NCBI GenBank assembly: GCA_026400535.1
Contig: JAPLOU010000043.1
Location: 115,729-179,728, forward strand
DNA from: Hyphomicrobiales bacterium
GTDB lineage: Bacteria > Pseudomonadota > Alphaproteobacteria > Rhizobiales > Beijerinckiaceae
DNA: 64,000 nt
Direction: 5' to 3'
Shown here piece by piece: positions 48,538-57,237 of this stretch. Position 1 is the first letter of the stretch. Each line of letters opens with the position of its first letter. A model generated the notes under the pieces. The model was not told where the DNA came from, made no database searches, and saw nothing but the letters and a program-made list of their open reading frames with translations. Made by a program: the position numbers and the translations under genes.

Positions 48538-49656
48538 TCACACGCGCATCGGCATCAGCACATACAGTGCGCTGGCACCCTCGCGATCCTGAATGATGGT
48601 GGGTGAGCCAGGATCGGCCAGCCTGAACAACGCGGTGTCACTGTCGAGCTGCGCCATGATGTCGAGCAGGTAGCGGGCGTTGAAGCCGATATCGAGCGGG
48701 CTGGCTTCGAAATCGACCTCGATCTCCTCGGTCGCGGAGCCTGAATCAGGATTGGTCACGGCGAGCGTCATCCGGCCATCGGCCATCGACAGCTTCACGG
48801 CCCGGCCTCGCTCCGACGAGATCGTCGAGACACGGTCAACGGCGATGGCGAATTCGGCGCGGTTGACCGTGAGCCGCTTGTCATTGCCGGACGGGATCAC
48901 GCGACCGTAGTCAGGGAAGGTACCGTCGATCAGCTTCGAGGTCAGGACCACATCGCCGACGGCGACGCGGATCTTCGAGGCCGAGAGTTGGACTTCGACG
49001 GTGTCTTCGCCACCCTCGAGCAGTTTCTGGATTTCCGTCACGGCCTTGCGCGGCACGATCACGCCCGGCATGCCGGCGGCGCCCGCAGGCGCCGGGGTCT
49101 CGACGCGCGCAAGCCTGTGCCCGTCGGTCGCGACTGCGCGCAGGACCGTGCGGCCTTCGACGTCGAGCGTGTGGAAATAGATGCCGTTGAGATAGTAGCG
49201 CGTCTCCTCGGTCGAGACGGCGAACTGGGTCTTGTCGATCAGCCGCTTGAAGTCTCCCGCCGGCAGCGTGAAGACATGCGGCATCTCACCGGCAGTGATG
49301 TCAGGAAAATCGGTCTCGGGCAGGGTCTGCAGGGTGAAACGCGAACGGCCGGAGCGCACGGTCATCTGGCCGGTCTCGCCGGTGGTCTCCAGCGAGATCT
49401 GGCCACCCTCGGGCAGCTTGCGGACGATGTCGTAGATCACGACCGCCGGTACGGTGCTTGCGCCGGCCATCGCCACATCGGCCTGGACGCTCTCGACGAC
49501 CTCAATGTCGAGATCGGTGGCCTTCAGGCGCAAACCCGTCACGCCAGCGCTCATCAGCACATTGGAGAGGATCGGAATCGTATTGCGGCGCTCAACAACG
49601 CGATGCACATGGCCGAGTGCTTTGAGAAGCTGCGACCGTTCGACAGTAACCTTCAT
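48538..49656 (-). CDS. dnaN: DNA polymerase III beta sliding clamp
   Basis: A 372-residue clamp starting MKVTVERSQLLKALGHVHRVVERRNTIPILSNVL, the standard N-terminus. The C-terminus ALYVLMPMRV is the usual clamp end and hydrophobic peptide-binding cleft residues. As a dimer it tethers Pol III to DNA. The ORF track is 15 residues longer; Met 49656 matches family length. It follows dnaA on the minus strand with 160 bases between, occupied in part by a strong GC hairpin. recF is not next to it, which is unusual for the order. Confidence 0.96.
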   Translation of the reverse strand: MKVTVERSQLLKALGHVHRVVERRNTIPILSNVLMSAGVTGLRLKATDLDIEVVESVQADVAMAGASTVPAVVIYDIVRKLPEGGQISLETTGETGQMTVRSGRSRFTLQTLPETDFPDITAGEMPHVFTLPAGDFKRLIDKTQFAVSTEETRYYLNGIYFHTLDVEGRTVLRAVATDGHRLARVETPAPAGAAGMPGVIVPRKAVTEIQKLLEGGEDTVEVQLSASKIRVAVGDVVLTSKLIDGTFPDYGRVIPSGNDKRLTVNRAEFAIAVDRVSTISSERGRAVKLSMADGRMTLAVTNPDSGSATEEIEVDFEASPLDIGFNARYLLDIMAQLDSDTALFRLADPGSPTIIQDREGASALYVLMPMRV

Positions 49657-49744
49657 GACCAACCTGAGCTTGGAGAAGCGGGCGGGAACCGCACCGCACA
49701 ACCTCTAGCAGGTCCCGCCGCGCGATTCCACAATCCTTGCCCAA

Positions 49745-49781
49745 GCCGCAGGGCGCGCGCAAGGCGCGCGCGCCCTGCGGC
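49745..49781. repeat. 16-bp perfect inverted repeat between dnaA and dnaN
   Basis: GCCGCAGGGCGCGCGC (49745-49760) and its exact complement GCGCGCGCCCTGCGGC (49766-49781) are separated by AAGGC. The stem is very GC-rich. It lies after the dnaA stop in the dnaA-dnaN gap, with no T-run after it, so it could attenuate read-through, stabilise the dnaA mRNA end or act as a protein site. Confidence 0.6.
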
Positions 49782-49818
49782 CGGCGCCATCAACAGCTTA
49801 AGGCAGGGGCAGGCGAAC

Positions 49819-51258
49819 TCAATCCATCAGCATCCGCTTGAGCAACTCGACCTCTTCGCTCAGTGTGCGATCGTCGCCGATCGCTCTTTCGATCTTGCGG
49901 ACGGCATGAAGGACTGTGGTATGGTCCCTGCCGCCGAAGCGTCGGCCAATTTCCGGCAAGGAACGCAAGGTCAGCGACTTCGACAAGTACATGGCGATTT
50001 GCCGCGGTTTCACGACGGCGGCGGTGCGGCGCTCCGAAAGGATGTCGGCACGGCTGACATTGTAGCGCGCCGCCACGAGCTTCTGGATGTCCTCGATCCT
50101 GACCCGCCTGGGCTCGCGAAGACGGACAAGGTCGCGGATGGCGATCTCCGCCGTCTCGACGGTGAGCGCAGTTCCCGACAAGGTGGAGTGGGCGAGAAGC
50201 CGGTTGGCGGCGCCATCCAGATCGCGGCCATTGGTGGCGATGGCGTGCGCCACATAGGTCGCCACATCGGCGGATATCTGGAAGCTGGGATGCACCGCGC
50301 CGAGCGCGTTCAGCCGTGCCGTCAGGATCTTCAGCCGCAGTTCCTCGTCGAGCGTTCCGATCTCCACCACAAGGCCGCCGGCCAGGCGCGAGCGGACCCG
50401 CTCGTCAAGGCTCTCGAGCTCGCTGGGCAAACGGTCCGCGGCGACAACAACCTGCTTGCCGGCGTCGATCAGCGCATTGATGGTGTGGCCAAACTCAAGC
50501 TGAATCTGTCGGCCCTGAATGAACTGGGCGTCGTCGATGACGAGCAGGTCGATGCCGCGCAGTTGCTCCTTGAATGTCAGCGCCGTCTGCGCCTTCAAGG
50601 CTGAGACAAAGCCATACATGAACTTGTCGGCGGTGAAGTAGGCCACCTTCTTGCCGAGGCGGATGGCCTCCTGGGCCACGGCCTGCACGAGGTGCGTCTT
50701 GCCGAGACCCACGCCAGCGTGGAGATAGAGCGGATTGTAGGGCGATGGCGAACCGACCAGCGCCGCGATGCGCTCGGCGGAGGCGAAGGCCAGCGCGTTG
50801 GAGCGCCCGACCACGAAGGAGGCGAACGACAGGCGGCGGTCAAGCGGCGAGCCGAGATGGTCGGCCAGAACCGTCGGCTGGGGCGCGAGCGCAGGCTGCG
50901 GGCGAACGGTCGCCGTCTGTGCCGGCGGCGCAGGGACGCTCGCAGCCCGTTGCTGGTCACGGTTGACGGTGCGCACTTCGACGACAAAGCCGCCGCCGGC
51001 GCCGAGCTCCGATGCGACCAGACCCATCAGGCGGTCCACATAGTGCGTTTCGATCCAGCTCTTCAGGAACCGGGTTGGAACGGAGACGACCGCGAGGTGG
51101 TCCTCGATGCGCTCGAGCTCCATGCGCGCGAACCAGCTCGAAAAAACGTCTTCTCCCAGTTCCGCACGCAAGCGCTGGCGCAGTCGTTCCCAGCCGGTTG
51201 CCCTGCTCATCGTGTCGTTCCCACCCGAGGGCTTGTGGCTTTCGGAGTCGAGATACAT
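49819..51258 (-). CDS. dnaA: Chromosomal replication initiator DnaA
   Basis: A 479-residue AAA+ initiator. Domain I starts near WERLRQRLRAELGEDVFSSWF, a variable Pro/Gln linker follows, and domain III has Walker A GVGLGKTHLVQAVA and Walker B VIDDAQFI. The C-terminal HTH with the signature GGRDHTTVLHAVRKIE recognises DnaA boxes. A second Met 16 codons in (51210, SRATGWERL) is an alternative start. It is transcribed toward dnaN. Upstream is a 790-base non-coding region with a CtrA-like site and repeats, likely its promoter region. Confidence 0.96.
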   Translation of the reverse strand: MYLDSESHKPSGGNDTMSRATGWERLRQRLRAELGEDVFSSWFARMELERIEDHLAVVSVPTRFLKSWIETHYVDRLMGLVASELGAGGGFVVEVRTVNRDQQRAASVPAPPAQTATVRPQPALAPQPTVLADHLGSPLDRRLSFASFVVGRSNALAFASAERIAALVGSPSPYNPLYLHAGVGLGKTHLVQAVAQEAIRLGKKVAYFTADKFMYGFVSALKAQTALTFKEQLRGIDLLVIDDAQFIQGRQIQLEFGHTINALIDAGKQVVVAADRLPSELESLDERVRSRLAGGLVVEIGTLDEELRLKILTARLNALGAVHPSFQISADVATYVAHAIATNGRDLDGAANRLLAHSTLSGTALTVETAEIAIRDLVRLREPRRVRIEDIQKLVAARYNVSRADILSERRTAAVVKPRQIAMYLSKSLTLRSLPEIGRRFGGRDHTTVLHAVRKIERAIGDDRTLSEEVELLKRMLMD

Positions 51259-51353
51259 GTCTTCACCCTACGCGCGACGCCGCCGCCCGGCGCACACGGT
51301 CCATTGACGTTAAGTTGAGCGTTCCCTTGATGCCCTTCCCCCGGCATCTGGGC

Positions 51354-51380
51354 GTGCCTCATGTTCGGGACATGAGGCAC
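51354..51380. repeat. 11-bp perfect inverted repeat upstream of dnaA
   Basis: GTGCCTCATGT, spacer TCGGG, ACATGAGGCAC: a perfect dyad about 100 bases upstream of dnaA. The 27-base size and spacing fit a dimeric regulator operator, or a leader hairpin if the promoter is further upstream. There is no T-run to make it an intrinsic terminator. Confidence 0.55.
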
Positions 51381-51548
51381 AATTCCTGTTGAACCAAACC
51401 ACTTGACGCTAGGGATTGCCGGCTTTCCAACAGCAAACCGTGACACACATAGGAACAACAGATCTCATTCCCGCCCCCAGCTGCTTCCAGCGCGGTCTTG
51501 CTACTTTCAGGTTTCTGAATGTCCGTCCGACGGGGAACCCCGCGTTCG

Positions 51549-51563
51549 TTAAGAAAACATTAA
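51549..51563 (-). promoter_or_regulatory. CtrA-type binding site
   Basis: TTAA-GAAAACA-TTAA on the plus strand is an exact match to the TTAA-N7-TTAA CtrA consensus; on the minus strand (dnaA direction) it reads TTAATGTTTTCTTAAC, including the preferred C. It lies about 290 bases upstream of dnaA. In Caulobacter and relatives CtrA sites occur at the origin and many cell-cycle genes, so a cell-cycle control role is plausible. One exact match can arise by chance, but less so in GC-rich DNA. Confidence 0.5.
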
Positions 51564-51687
51564 CGACCAGTTTCGCGCCGGAGCAAGCAGCTTTTTTTAA
51601 ACTTATCCGGCACAGTCCTTAACGATAGCGGGAATGCCGACGAAACCGCGCAGGAGCCTCGAGAATCCTTGGACGATTCAGGCGGGA

Positions 51688-51714
51688 AGCCGACGAAAAA
51701 TATTTTCGCCGGCT
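51688..51714. repeat. Imperfect AT-centred palindrome
   Basis: AGCCGACGAAAA, centre ATA, TTTTCGCCGGCT: 11 of 12 pairs match. The left arm shares GCCGACGAAA with a direct copy at 51636-51645, 53 bases away. It lies in the dnaA-rpsT gap and could be a protein-binding or DNA-unwinding element. Confidence 0.45.
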
Positions 51715-51795
51715 TTGTCGCTTTCACCGGTCTGCCCTGCGCCAAGCCTCGGGTCGGACCGAGGGCCTCATCGCTTCATCGCTAAGACTCTGACG

Positions 51796-51810
51796 AAAAT
51801 AAGTTATTTT
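51796..51810. repeat. AT-only palindrome AAAATAA-G-TTATTTT
   Basis: A perfect 7-bp inverted repeat with a one-base centre, made almost entirely of A and T in a GC-rich genome. It overlaps the third GACGAAA copy (51792-51798). It lies in the dnaA-rpsT gap. Confidence 0.45.
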
Positions 51811-51945
51811 TGCGCACTCTGGATGATTTCAGATGCTCCGCCGCCGGGCGGCGGGACGCGCATGAGTCAAGCGGTCGCACCCCAAAAAACTCCTGACTTT
51901 GAAGCTTACGGTTACTGCCGCAGGTTCAGAAGGGCAGGCTGCACC

Positions 51946-51977
51946 AAAAAGGCCCTCGCCTGACGGGCAAGAGCCTT
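51946..51977 (-). terminator. Rho-independent terminator of rpsT
   Basis: On the minus strand the RNA would read AAGGCUCUUGCC, loop CGUCA, GGCGAGGGCC followed by UUUUU. The stem pairs through with G-U pairs and the U-run follows directly. It lies about 70 bases downstream of the rpsT stop, as expected for a terminator of that short gene, and would insulate dnaA from rpsT transcription. Confidence 0.8.
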
Positions 51978-52049
51978 GGATGACGACGACAATCGCCTGG
52001 TGATCTCTCCAAGGATGGCGACACGAAGGCCGCCACCCTCCGGCGGACC

Positions 52050-52316
52050 TCAGGAGGCCAGAGCCTTCACACGCTTGGCAAGGCGCGACACCTTCCGCGA
52101 TGCGGTGTTCTTGTGAGCCACGCCCTTCTGAACGGCGCGCATCATGATCGGCTCCGCGGCCTTCAGCGCAGCGGAGGCTGCTGCCTGGTCGCCGGCTTCG
52201 AGCGCTTCCTCGACCTTGCGCACATAGGTGCGCATCTGGCTGCGGCGCGACTTGTTCACCTCGGTGCGGCGAATGGTCTGGCGGGCAGCCTTCTTTGCGG
52301 ACTTCGTATTCGCCAT
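52050..52316 (-). CDS. rpsT: 30S ribosomal protein S20
   Basis: An 88-residue basic protein with the S20 start [21 protein letters not shown] and C-terminal [20 protein letters not shown]. It binds 16S rRNA in the 30S subunit. The ORF track extends far upstream, but Met 52316 gives the family length and follows AGGA. It has its own promoter and terminator (below and above), and sits immediately upstream of dnaA on the minus strand, a conserved neighbourhood in Alphaproteobacteria. Confidence 0.96.
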   Translation of the reverse strand: MANTKSAKKAARQTIRRTEVNKSRRSQMRTYVRKVEEALEAGDQAAASAALKAAEPIMMRAVQKGVAHKNTASRKVSRLAKRVKALAS

Positions 52317-52439
52317 GGGCGTCCTCGCTTCTGATCCGTGGGATACACCAGCTTGCCGGACAAAGGGCATCTGCTGGGAGAACGGCATCATTGATTGAAA
52401 ACAGGTCCCGGCAACCGTCAAGCTGCGGGAAGGTAGCCG

Positions 52440-52468
52440 CGTATAGTCGCAACGCAGGCGCGCGTCAA
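52440..52468 (-). promoter_or_regulatory. Sigma-70-type promoter for rpsT
   Basis: On the minus strand, TTGACG and TATACG are separated by exactly 17 bases. Transcription would start about 7 bases downstream of the -10 box, giving a leader of roughly 115 bases before rpsT, long enough for autoregulation as known for S20 in other bacteria. It lies in the gap between the threonine dehydratase stop and rpsT. Confidence 0.7.
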
Positions 52469-52486
52469 CGCGAAACAGCCCCTCGA

Positions 52487-53476
52487 TCAGGCCGCTGCCA
52501 GCAGGCGGCAGAAACCGGCCAGATCGGTGTTGCCGCCCGAAAGGATGACGCCAACCCTGAGCCCTTTGACGGGCGTCTTGGCGGTGAAGGCCGCCGCCGC
52601 GGCCAGGCATCCGGTCGGCTCGACCACCAGCTTCATCCGCTCGGCAAAGAAGCGCATGGCGGCCACCAGATCGGCATCGCTCACCGTGACGATGGCGGCC
52701 ACGTCGCGCTGGATCAGCGGAAAGGTGATCTGCCCGAGCGCGGGCGTCTGAGCCCCGTCAGCGATCGTCTTGGGCACGTCGATCCTGATGATGCGTCCTG
52801 CCATGAGCGACTGCTGACCGTCATTGCCGGCCTCAGGCTCGACGCCGATGACCTTGACGCCAGGCGACAGCGCATGCGCCGCCAAGGCGCAGCCGCTGAT
52901 CAGCCCGCCACCGCCAAGGCAGACGAGCAGAAGATCAAGCGGGCCAGTCTCCTCGATGAGCTCGAGAGCGGCGGTGCCCTGGCCGGCGATCACGTCGGGA
53001 TGATCGAACGGCGGGATCAGGCTCGCGCCGCGCTCCGCCGCCACCTGTCGCCCAAGCGCCTCGCGGTCCTGGCTGTAGCGATCGAACAGGATCACCTCTG
53101 CGCCATAGCCGCGTGTCGCCTCGATCTTGGCGACCGGTGCGTCCCTGGGCATCAGGATGGTCACCGGGACGCCGAGCAATTGGCCGGCCAGCGCCATTCC
53201 CTGGGCATGATTGCCCGAGGAGAAGGCGATCACACCGCGGCGGCGGATGGCGTCCGGCAGGCTGGCGATGGCGTTGTAGGCGCCGCGGAACTTGAAGGCG
53301 CCCATGCGCTGGAGGTTCTCGCACTTGAAGAACAGGGACGCGCCGGTCATCGCGTCCGCGGTGCGGGAGGTCATCACCGGGGTGCGGATGGCGATCCCCT
53401 TGAGCCGTGCGGCGGCACGTTCCACGTCGGCGAAGGCGGGCAGATCCGGCGTCACACGGTGCGGCATCGTGGTCAT
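52487..53476 (-). CDS. Threonine/serine dehydratase (PLP-dependent)
   Basis: A 329-residue fold-type II PLP enzyme. [12 protein letters not shown] carries the Schiff-base Lys, [13 protein letters not shown] binds substrate carboxylate, and the phosphate-binding loop is GGGGLISG. It lacks a C-terminal ACT regulatory domain, so it is probably a catabolic threonine/serine dehydratase or racemase instead of the biosynthetic IlvA. Two start Mets are possible (53476, 53467). It is followed by rpsT and preceded by the enoyl-CoA hydratase on the same strand. Confidence 0.88.
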   Translation of the reverse strand: MTTMPHRVTPDLPAFADVERAAARLKGIAIRTPVMTSRTADAMTGASLFFKCENLQRMGAFKFRGAYNAIASLPDAIRRRGVIAFSSGNHAQGMALAGQLLGVPVTILMPRDAPVAKIEATRGYGAEVILFDRYSQDREALGRQVAAERGASLIPPFDHPDVIAGQGTAALELIEETGPLDLLLVCLGGGGLISGCALAAHALSPGVKVIGVEPEAGNDGQQSLMAGRIIRIDVPKTIADGAQTPALGQITFPLIQRDVAAIVTVSDADLVAAMRFFAERMKLVVEPTGCLAAAAAFTAKTPVKGLRVGVILSGGNTDLAGFCRLLAAA

Positions 53477-53486
53477 GACCTTGCTC

Positions 53487-54260
53487 TCACTTGTTCCTGA
53501 AGGCGGGCTTTCGCTTCTCGGCGAAGGCCTTCATCCCTTCCTTCTGGTCCGCTGTTGCGAACATAGCCGAGAACAGGCGGCGCTCGAAACGCAGGCCTTC
53601 GGCGAGCGTGGTCTCGAAAGCCCGGTTCACGGTTTCCTTGGTCATGCGGGTCGCGACCTGCGATTTCTCGGCAATCTGCGCCGCGGCCTTCATGGTCTCG
53701 CCCATCAGGTCGGCCAGGGGCACGACACGGGCCACCAGGCCGGACCGCTCGGCTTCCGCGGCGTCCATCATCCGGCCGGTCAGGCAAAGGTCCATGGTTT
53801 TTGCCTTGCCGATAGCCTTGGTCATGCGCTGGGTGCCGCCGGCGCCCGGCATGACGCCGAGGTTGATTTCCGGCTGGCCGAAGCGGGCATTGTCTGCGGC
53901 GATGACGAAGTCGCACATCATCGCCAGCTCGCAGCCTCCGCCAAGGGCGAAACCGGCGACGGCGGCGATGATCGGCTTGTTGCGCTGGCCGATGCGGTCC
54001 CATTCGGCAAACTTGTCGTCCATATAGGTGGCAGGAAAGCGCCGGTCCTTCATCTCCTTGATGTCGGCGCCGGCGGCGAAGGCCTTTTCGGAGCCGGTGA
54101 TGACGATGCAGCCGATGGCCTTGTCCTTCTCGAACCTGTCGATGGCCTTGTTGACCTCACCGATCAGCTGGCCATTGAGCGCATTGAGTGCCTGGGGGCG
54201 GTTCAGCGTGATCACGCCCACGGCACCTGTCGTGTCGACGAGAATGGTTTCGTAGGCCAT
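53487..54260 (-). CDS. Enoyl-CoA hydratase
   Basis: A 257-residue crotonase. AAGADIKEM forms the oxyanion hole; [15 protein letters not shown] contains the first catalytic Glu and [20 protein letters not shown] the second. It hydrates trans-2-enoyl-CoA in fatty-acid beta-oxidation. Met 54260 ([11 protein letters not shown]) is the usual start, 9 codons inside the ORF-track start. It begins the minus-strand run that ends at dnaN and is divergent from recF. Confidence 0.93.
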   Translation of the reverse strand: MAYETILVDTTGAVGVITLNRPQALNALNGQLIGEVNKAIDRFEKDKAIGCIVITGSEKAFAAGADIKEMKDRRFPATYMDDKFAEWDRIGQRNKPIIAAVAGFALGGGCELAMMCDFVIAADNARFGQPEINLGVMPGAGGTQRMTKAIGKAKTMDLCLTGRMMDAAEAERSGLVARVVPLADLMGETMKAAAQIAEKSQVATRMTKETVNRAFETTLAEGLRFERRLFSAMFATADQKEGMKAFAEKRKPAFRNK

Positions 54261-54405
54261 GGCGCGCTCCCCTGTTCGTTTGGCCAAGGGCTAACGCAGG
54301 TTCAACGGGCCGTCCATGGGCATTGATGCACAGCAAGCCCCGAAACCGGTCATGGCACCCGCTTTGCTCTTGACCGGCGCGCCGCCGCACCCGACACCGC
54401 AGGCG

Positions 54406-55530
54406 ATGACCTCGCTCGTACAGCTCTCCTTGCGCGACTACCGCTCCTACGCCGACCTTGAGATCGGCACCGATGCGGGTGTTGTCGCGTTGGCGGGCGA
54501 CAACGGCGTTGGCAAGACGAACGTGCTGGAGGCGATCTCGCTCCTGTCGCCGGGTCGTGGCCTGCGCCGGGCCGAGCTTGCCGACATGGCGCGCGCCGGA
54601 GGCAGCGGCGGCTTTGCCGTTTTCGCTCGCCTCGACGATTCGACCGCGATTGGTATCGGCCTGATCGAACCGGACGAGGCCGGTCGGCGCCAGCGCGTGC
54701 AGCGGATCAATGGCGCGATCTCACCGACCCAGACGGCCCTGGCGGAGTTTGTGCGCGTTGTCTGGCTGACCCCCGAGCAGGATGGCCTGTTCCGCGGCTC
54801 GGCAGGCGATCGGCGGCGCTTTCTTGACCGGCTCGTGCTGGCGATCGACGCGGACCATGGCACACGGGTCAGCGCGCTCGAGCGCGCCCTGCGCGACCGC
54901 AACCGAATCCTCGAGGAGCGGCCGCACGACGCCGCCTGGCTCGATGCCGTCGAAAAGCAGATCGCGGGTCTCGGCGTCGCCGTCGCGGCAGCCCGTGCCG
55001 AGACCGTCGGCAGGCTTGCCGCGCTGATCAGCGAGACGCAGGATGACGCCTCGCCATTTCCGTTCGCGACGCTCTCGATCGATGGCGAACTGGACGCGCT
55101 GGTGGCGCAATTGCCGGCGCTCGACGCCGAGGACGCCTATGCCGGGCTGTTGCGTGGCGCGCGGCACAGAGACCGCGCCGCGGGGCGGACCCTGATCGGG
55201 CCGCAGGCTTCCGACCTTCTGGTACGCCATGGGCCGAAGGACATCGCGGCCGCGACGGGATCGACCGGCGAGCAGAAGGCGCTGCTGGTCGGCCTTGTGC
55301 TGGCCCATGCACGCCTGGTCAGGGCCATGAGCGGGATCTCGCCGATCGTTCTGCTCGACGAGATCGCTGCCCATTTCGATCCGCTCCGCCGAGGGGCCCT
55401 GTTCCATGCGCTGGGCGAGCTTGGCGCGCAGGTCTGGATGACCGGGGCCGACGAGGCGCTGTTCCGTGACCTGCCGGCGGGCGCGGTCCGGTTCCGGGTT
55501 GCGCCGGGACGAATGGAGCGCGACGCATGA
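54406..55530 (+). CDS. recF: DNA replication and repair protein RecF
   Basis: A 374-residue SMC-like ATPase for RecFOR gap repair. Walker A is GDNGVGKTNVLEAI near residue 35, the signature STGEQKALL is near residue 285, and Walker B is IVLLDEIAAHFD. Met 54406 (TSLVQLSLRDYRSY) gives the normal start; the ORF track begins 30 codons earlier and Met 54352 is possible. In this order recF usually follows dnaN directly; here it is on the opposite strand, about 5 kb from it. Its stop overlaps the DUF817 start by 4 bases. Confidence 0.94.
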   Translation: MTSLVQLSLRDYRSYADLEIGTDAGVVALAGDNGVGKTNVLEAISLLSPGRGLRRAELADMARAGGSGGFAVFARLDDSTAIGIGLIEPDEAGRRQRVQRINGAISPTQTALAEFVRVVWLTPEQDGLFRGSAGDRRRFLDRLVLAIDADHGTRVSALERALRDRNRILEERPHDAAWLDAVEKQIAGLGVAVAAARAETVGRLAALISETQDDASPFPFATLSIDGELDALVAQLPALDAEDAYAGLLRGARHRDRAAGRTLIGPQASDLLVRHGPKDIAAATGSTGEQKALLVGLVLAHARLVRAMSGISPIVLLDEIAAHFDPLRRGALFHALGELGAQVWMTGADEALFRDLPAGAVRFRVAPGRMERDA

Positions 55531-56387
55531 CAGGGCAGCCCCAGCACTACGCGCCGTGGCTGGGGGGTGCTCATGCCCGCCTGCGCGGGCTACTCGGATC
55601 GCTGCATCCGTGGCTGGCAGAGTTCATCATCTTCGGGTTCAAGCAAGGCTGGGCCTGCCTGTTCGGCGGGGCGATGCTGGGCCTGCTGATCGTCAGCAAG
55701 CTGATCTGGCAGCCGGGCTGGCCCGTGGCCCGCTATGACGCCCTTCTCGCGTGCGCGATTCTCATCCAGATGGCCATGCTGGCCCTGAAGCTCGAAAGCT
55801 GGGAGGAAGCGCGGGTCATCTTCCTGTTCCACGTGGTTGGCACCGCGATGGAGGTCTTCAAGACGGCGATGGGTTCGTGGAGCTATCCGGAGGAGAGCCT
55901 GCTCAGGATCGGCGGCGTGCCATTGTTTACCGGCTTCATGTATGCCTGCGTCGGCTCCTACATGGCCCGCGTGATCCGACTCTTCGACATGCGGTTTGTC
56001 CATTACCCGCCTTTCGGGGTGACGGTTGCGCTGGCCTGCGCGATCTACATCAACTTCTTCAGCCATCACTACATTATGGACCTGCGCTATCCGCTGTTCG
56101 TCGGGGTGTTCGTGGTCTTCTGGCGCACACGCATCCACTTCACGGTCGACCGGGTTCCCCGATGGATGCCGCTTCTGCTGGCGGCGTTCCTGACCTCGTT
56201 CTTCCTCTGGGTCGCAGAAAACATCGGCACATGGAGCGGGACCTGGCTCTATCCGAACCAGAATGTGGCCGGCTGGCGGCCGGTGACCGTCCACAAGATG
56301 GGGGCATGGTATCTCCTGCTCGTCATCTCGTTTGTGCTCGTCACCATCGTCCATCGCCCTGACAAGCTGGGACAAAGCTTTGCCTGA
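55527..56387 (+). CDS. DUF817 membrane protein (YoaT-like)
   Basis: A 286-residue protein with about eight hydrophobic segments, ending with the large HKMGAWYLLLVISFVLVTIVHRPDK region, and the motif FKTAMGSWSYPEE with FSHHYIMDLRYPLF. These match DUF817, represented by B. subtilis YoaT, whose function is unknown. It starts in an ATGA overlap with recF, so it is co-translated with it. Confidence 0.8.
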   Translation: MTGQPQHYAPWLGGAHARLRGLLGSLHPWLAEFIIFGFKQGWACLFGGAMLGLLIVSKLIWQPGWPVARYDALLACAILIQMAMLALKLESWEEARVIFLFHVVGTAMEVFKTAMGSWSYPEESLLRIGGVPLFTGFMYACVGSYMARVIRLFDMRFVHYPPFGVTVALACAIYINFFSHHYIMDLRYPLFVGVFVVFWRTRIHFTVDRVPRWMPLLLAAFLTSFFLWVAENIGTWSGTWLYPNQNVAGWRPVTVHKMGAWYLLLVISFVLVTIVHRPDKLGQSFA

Positions 56388-56448
56388 GACGCACGCATGC
56401 GCTAGGCGTTGCTGCCAGGGACATTGACACACACGTACGAGGGCTGCC

Positions 56449-57177
56449 GTGAACCGTTATATTGCGCGGATACCGATGTCGCTGGCCGTGCCGGCCGCGA
56501 TGCACTGGGCCATCAAGGATGTGCTCGAAGGTGAATACGAGGCGGGCTATGACGGCGTTGGCCTCGACATTCTTGATGTCGGGGCCAATGTCGGCTCGTT
56601 TGCGCTGTGGGCAACGGCCCGCTGGCCGGGCAGCGTTGTGACATCCTACGAGCCGCATCCGGGCACGTTCGCCTTCCTCAAGCAGAATACGGTGCAGCGG
56701 CGCGACATCATCGCGGTAAACGCCGCGCTGTTTCCCGGCGGCCAGATGACGGCCACCTTCATGAGTCGCTTCGCCGGAGATGGCGAATCGGGGCTCGCGG
56801 CCTATATGGGCGACACGTTCGTCGCTGGCGCGCAGCCTGACAGCTACGAAGTGCCCGTGGTCGATCCCGCCAGCCTGCCCTCGCCCGACATCGTCAAGAT
56901 CGATATCGAGGGCGGAGAAGGGGACGTGCTCGATCACATCGACCTGAGCCGCACCTCGCTCGTCCTGCTCGAATACCAGAACCGCAAGAACAAGGGGCAG
57001 CTTGAGGCGCGGCTGAAGGCCGATTTTGAAGTGATCGACACGGTCGAACACGCCTGGGATCCGCTCCTCGAACAGGGTTGCTACCGGCCCGACCTCGCCG
57101 GCGACGTCTATGGCCGGATATTCGCCATCCGCAACGGCGTGACGCGCATGGTGCGCAGGGCGGACATGACGGACTGA
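56449..57177 (+). CDS. FkbM-family methyltransferase
   Basis: A 242-residue SAM-dependent enzyme. ILDVGANVGSFALWA is the SAM-binding motif, YEPHPGTFAFLKQN holds the acidic residue contacting the ribose, and VKIDIEGGEGDVL is the FkbM hallmark. It probably O-methylates a sugar or secondary metabolite; the substrate is unknown. It starts with GTG 56449 after GAGGG. No glycan gene cluster is present around it. Confidence 0.86.
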   Translation: MNRYIARIPMSLAVPAAMHWAIKDVLEGEYEAGYDGVGLDILDVGANVGSFALWATARWPGSVVTSYEPHPGTFAFLKQNTVQRRDIIAVNAALFPGGQMTATFMSRFAGDGESGLAAYMGDTFVAGAQPDSYEVPVVDPASLPSPDIVKIDIEGGEGDVLDHIDLSRTSLVLLEYQNRKNKGQLEARLKADFEVIDTVEHAWDPLLEQGCYRPDLAGDVYGRIFAIRNGVTRMVRRADMTD

Positions 57178-57237
57178 TTCCGGCCGCCGGCGGCGGAACG
57201 GCTTACGCCTCCTTCCGCGCCCGAAACGGAGGCTCCC

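Larger units (their letters stand above)
51259..52049. other. dnaA-rpsT intergenic region, candidate dnaA control/oriC region
   Basis: This is the only gene-free stretch above 300 bases. It contains, in order: an 11-bp perfect inverted repeat, a TTAA-N7-TTAA CtrA site, the run CTTTTTTTAAACTTATCC, two AT-centred palindromes, three copies of GACGAAA, and the rpsT terminator. It is clearly less GC-rich than its surroundings in 51540-51620 and 51690-51710. Only a partial DnaA-box-like TTATCC is visible (51604), not a full TTATCCACA, so origin function is uncertain. A 109-codon ORF here (51634-51963, plus) shows no recognisable domain and I do not accept it. Confidence 0.4.

Noticed and set aside
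51602-51612. ACTTATCCGGC as a DnaA box
   Set aside because: Only the TTATCC half matches TTATCCACA; not enough to call a box.
51634-51963. 109-codon plus-strand ORF in the dnaA-rpsT gap
   Set aside because: No domain, overlaps repeats and the rpsT terminator, and has no clear ribosome site.
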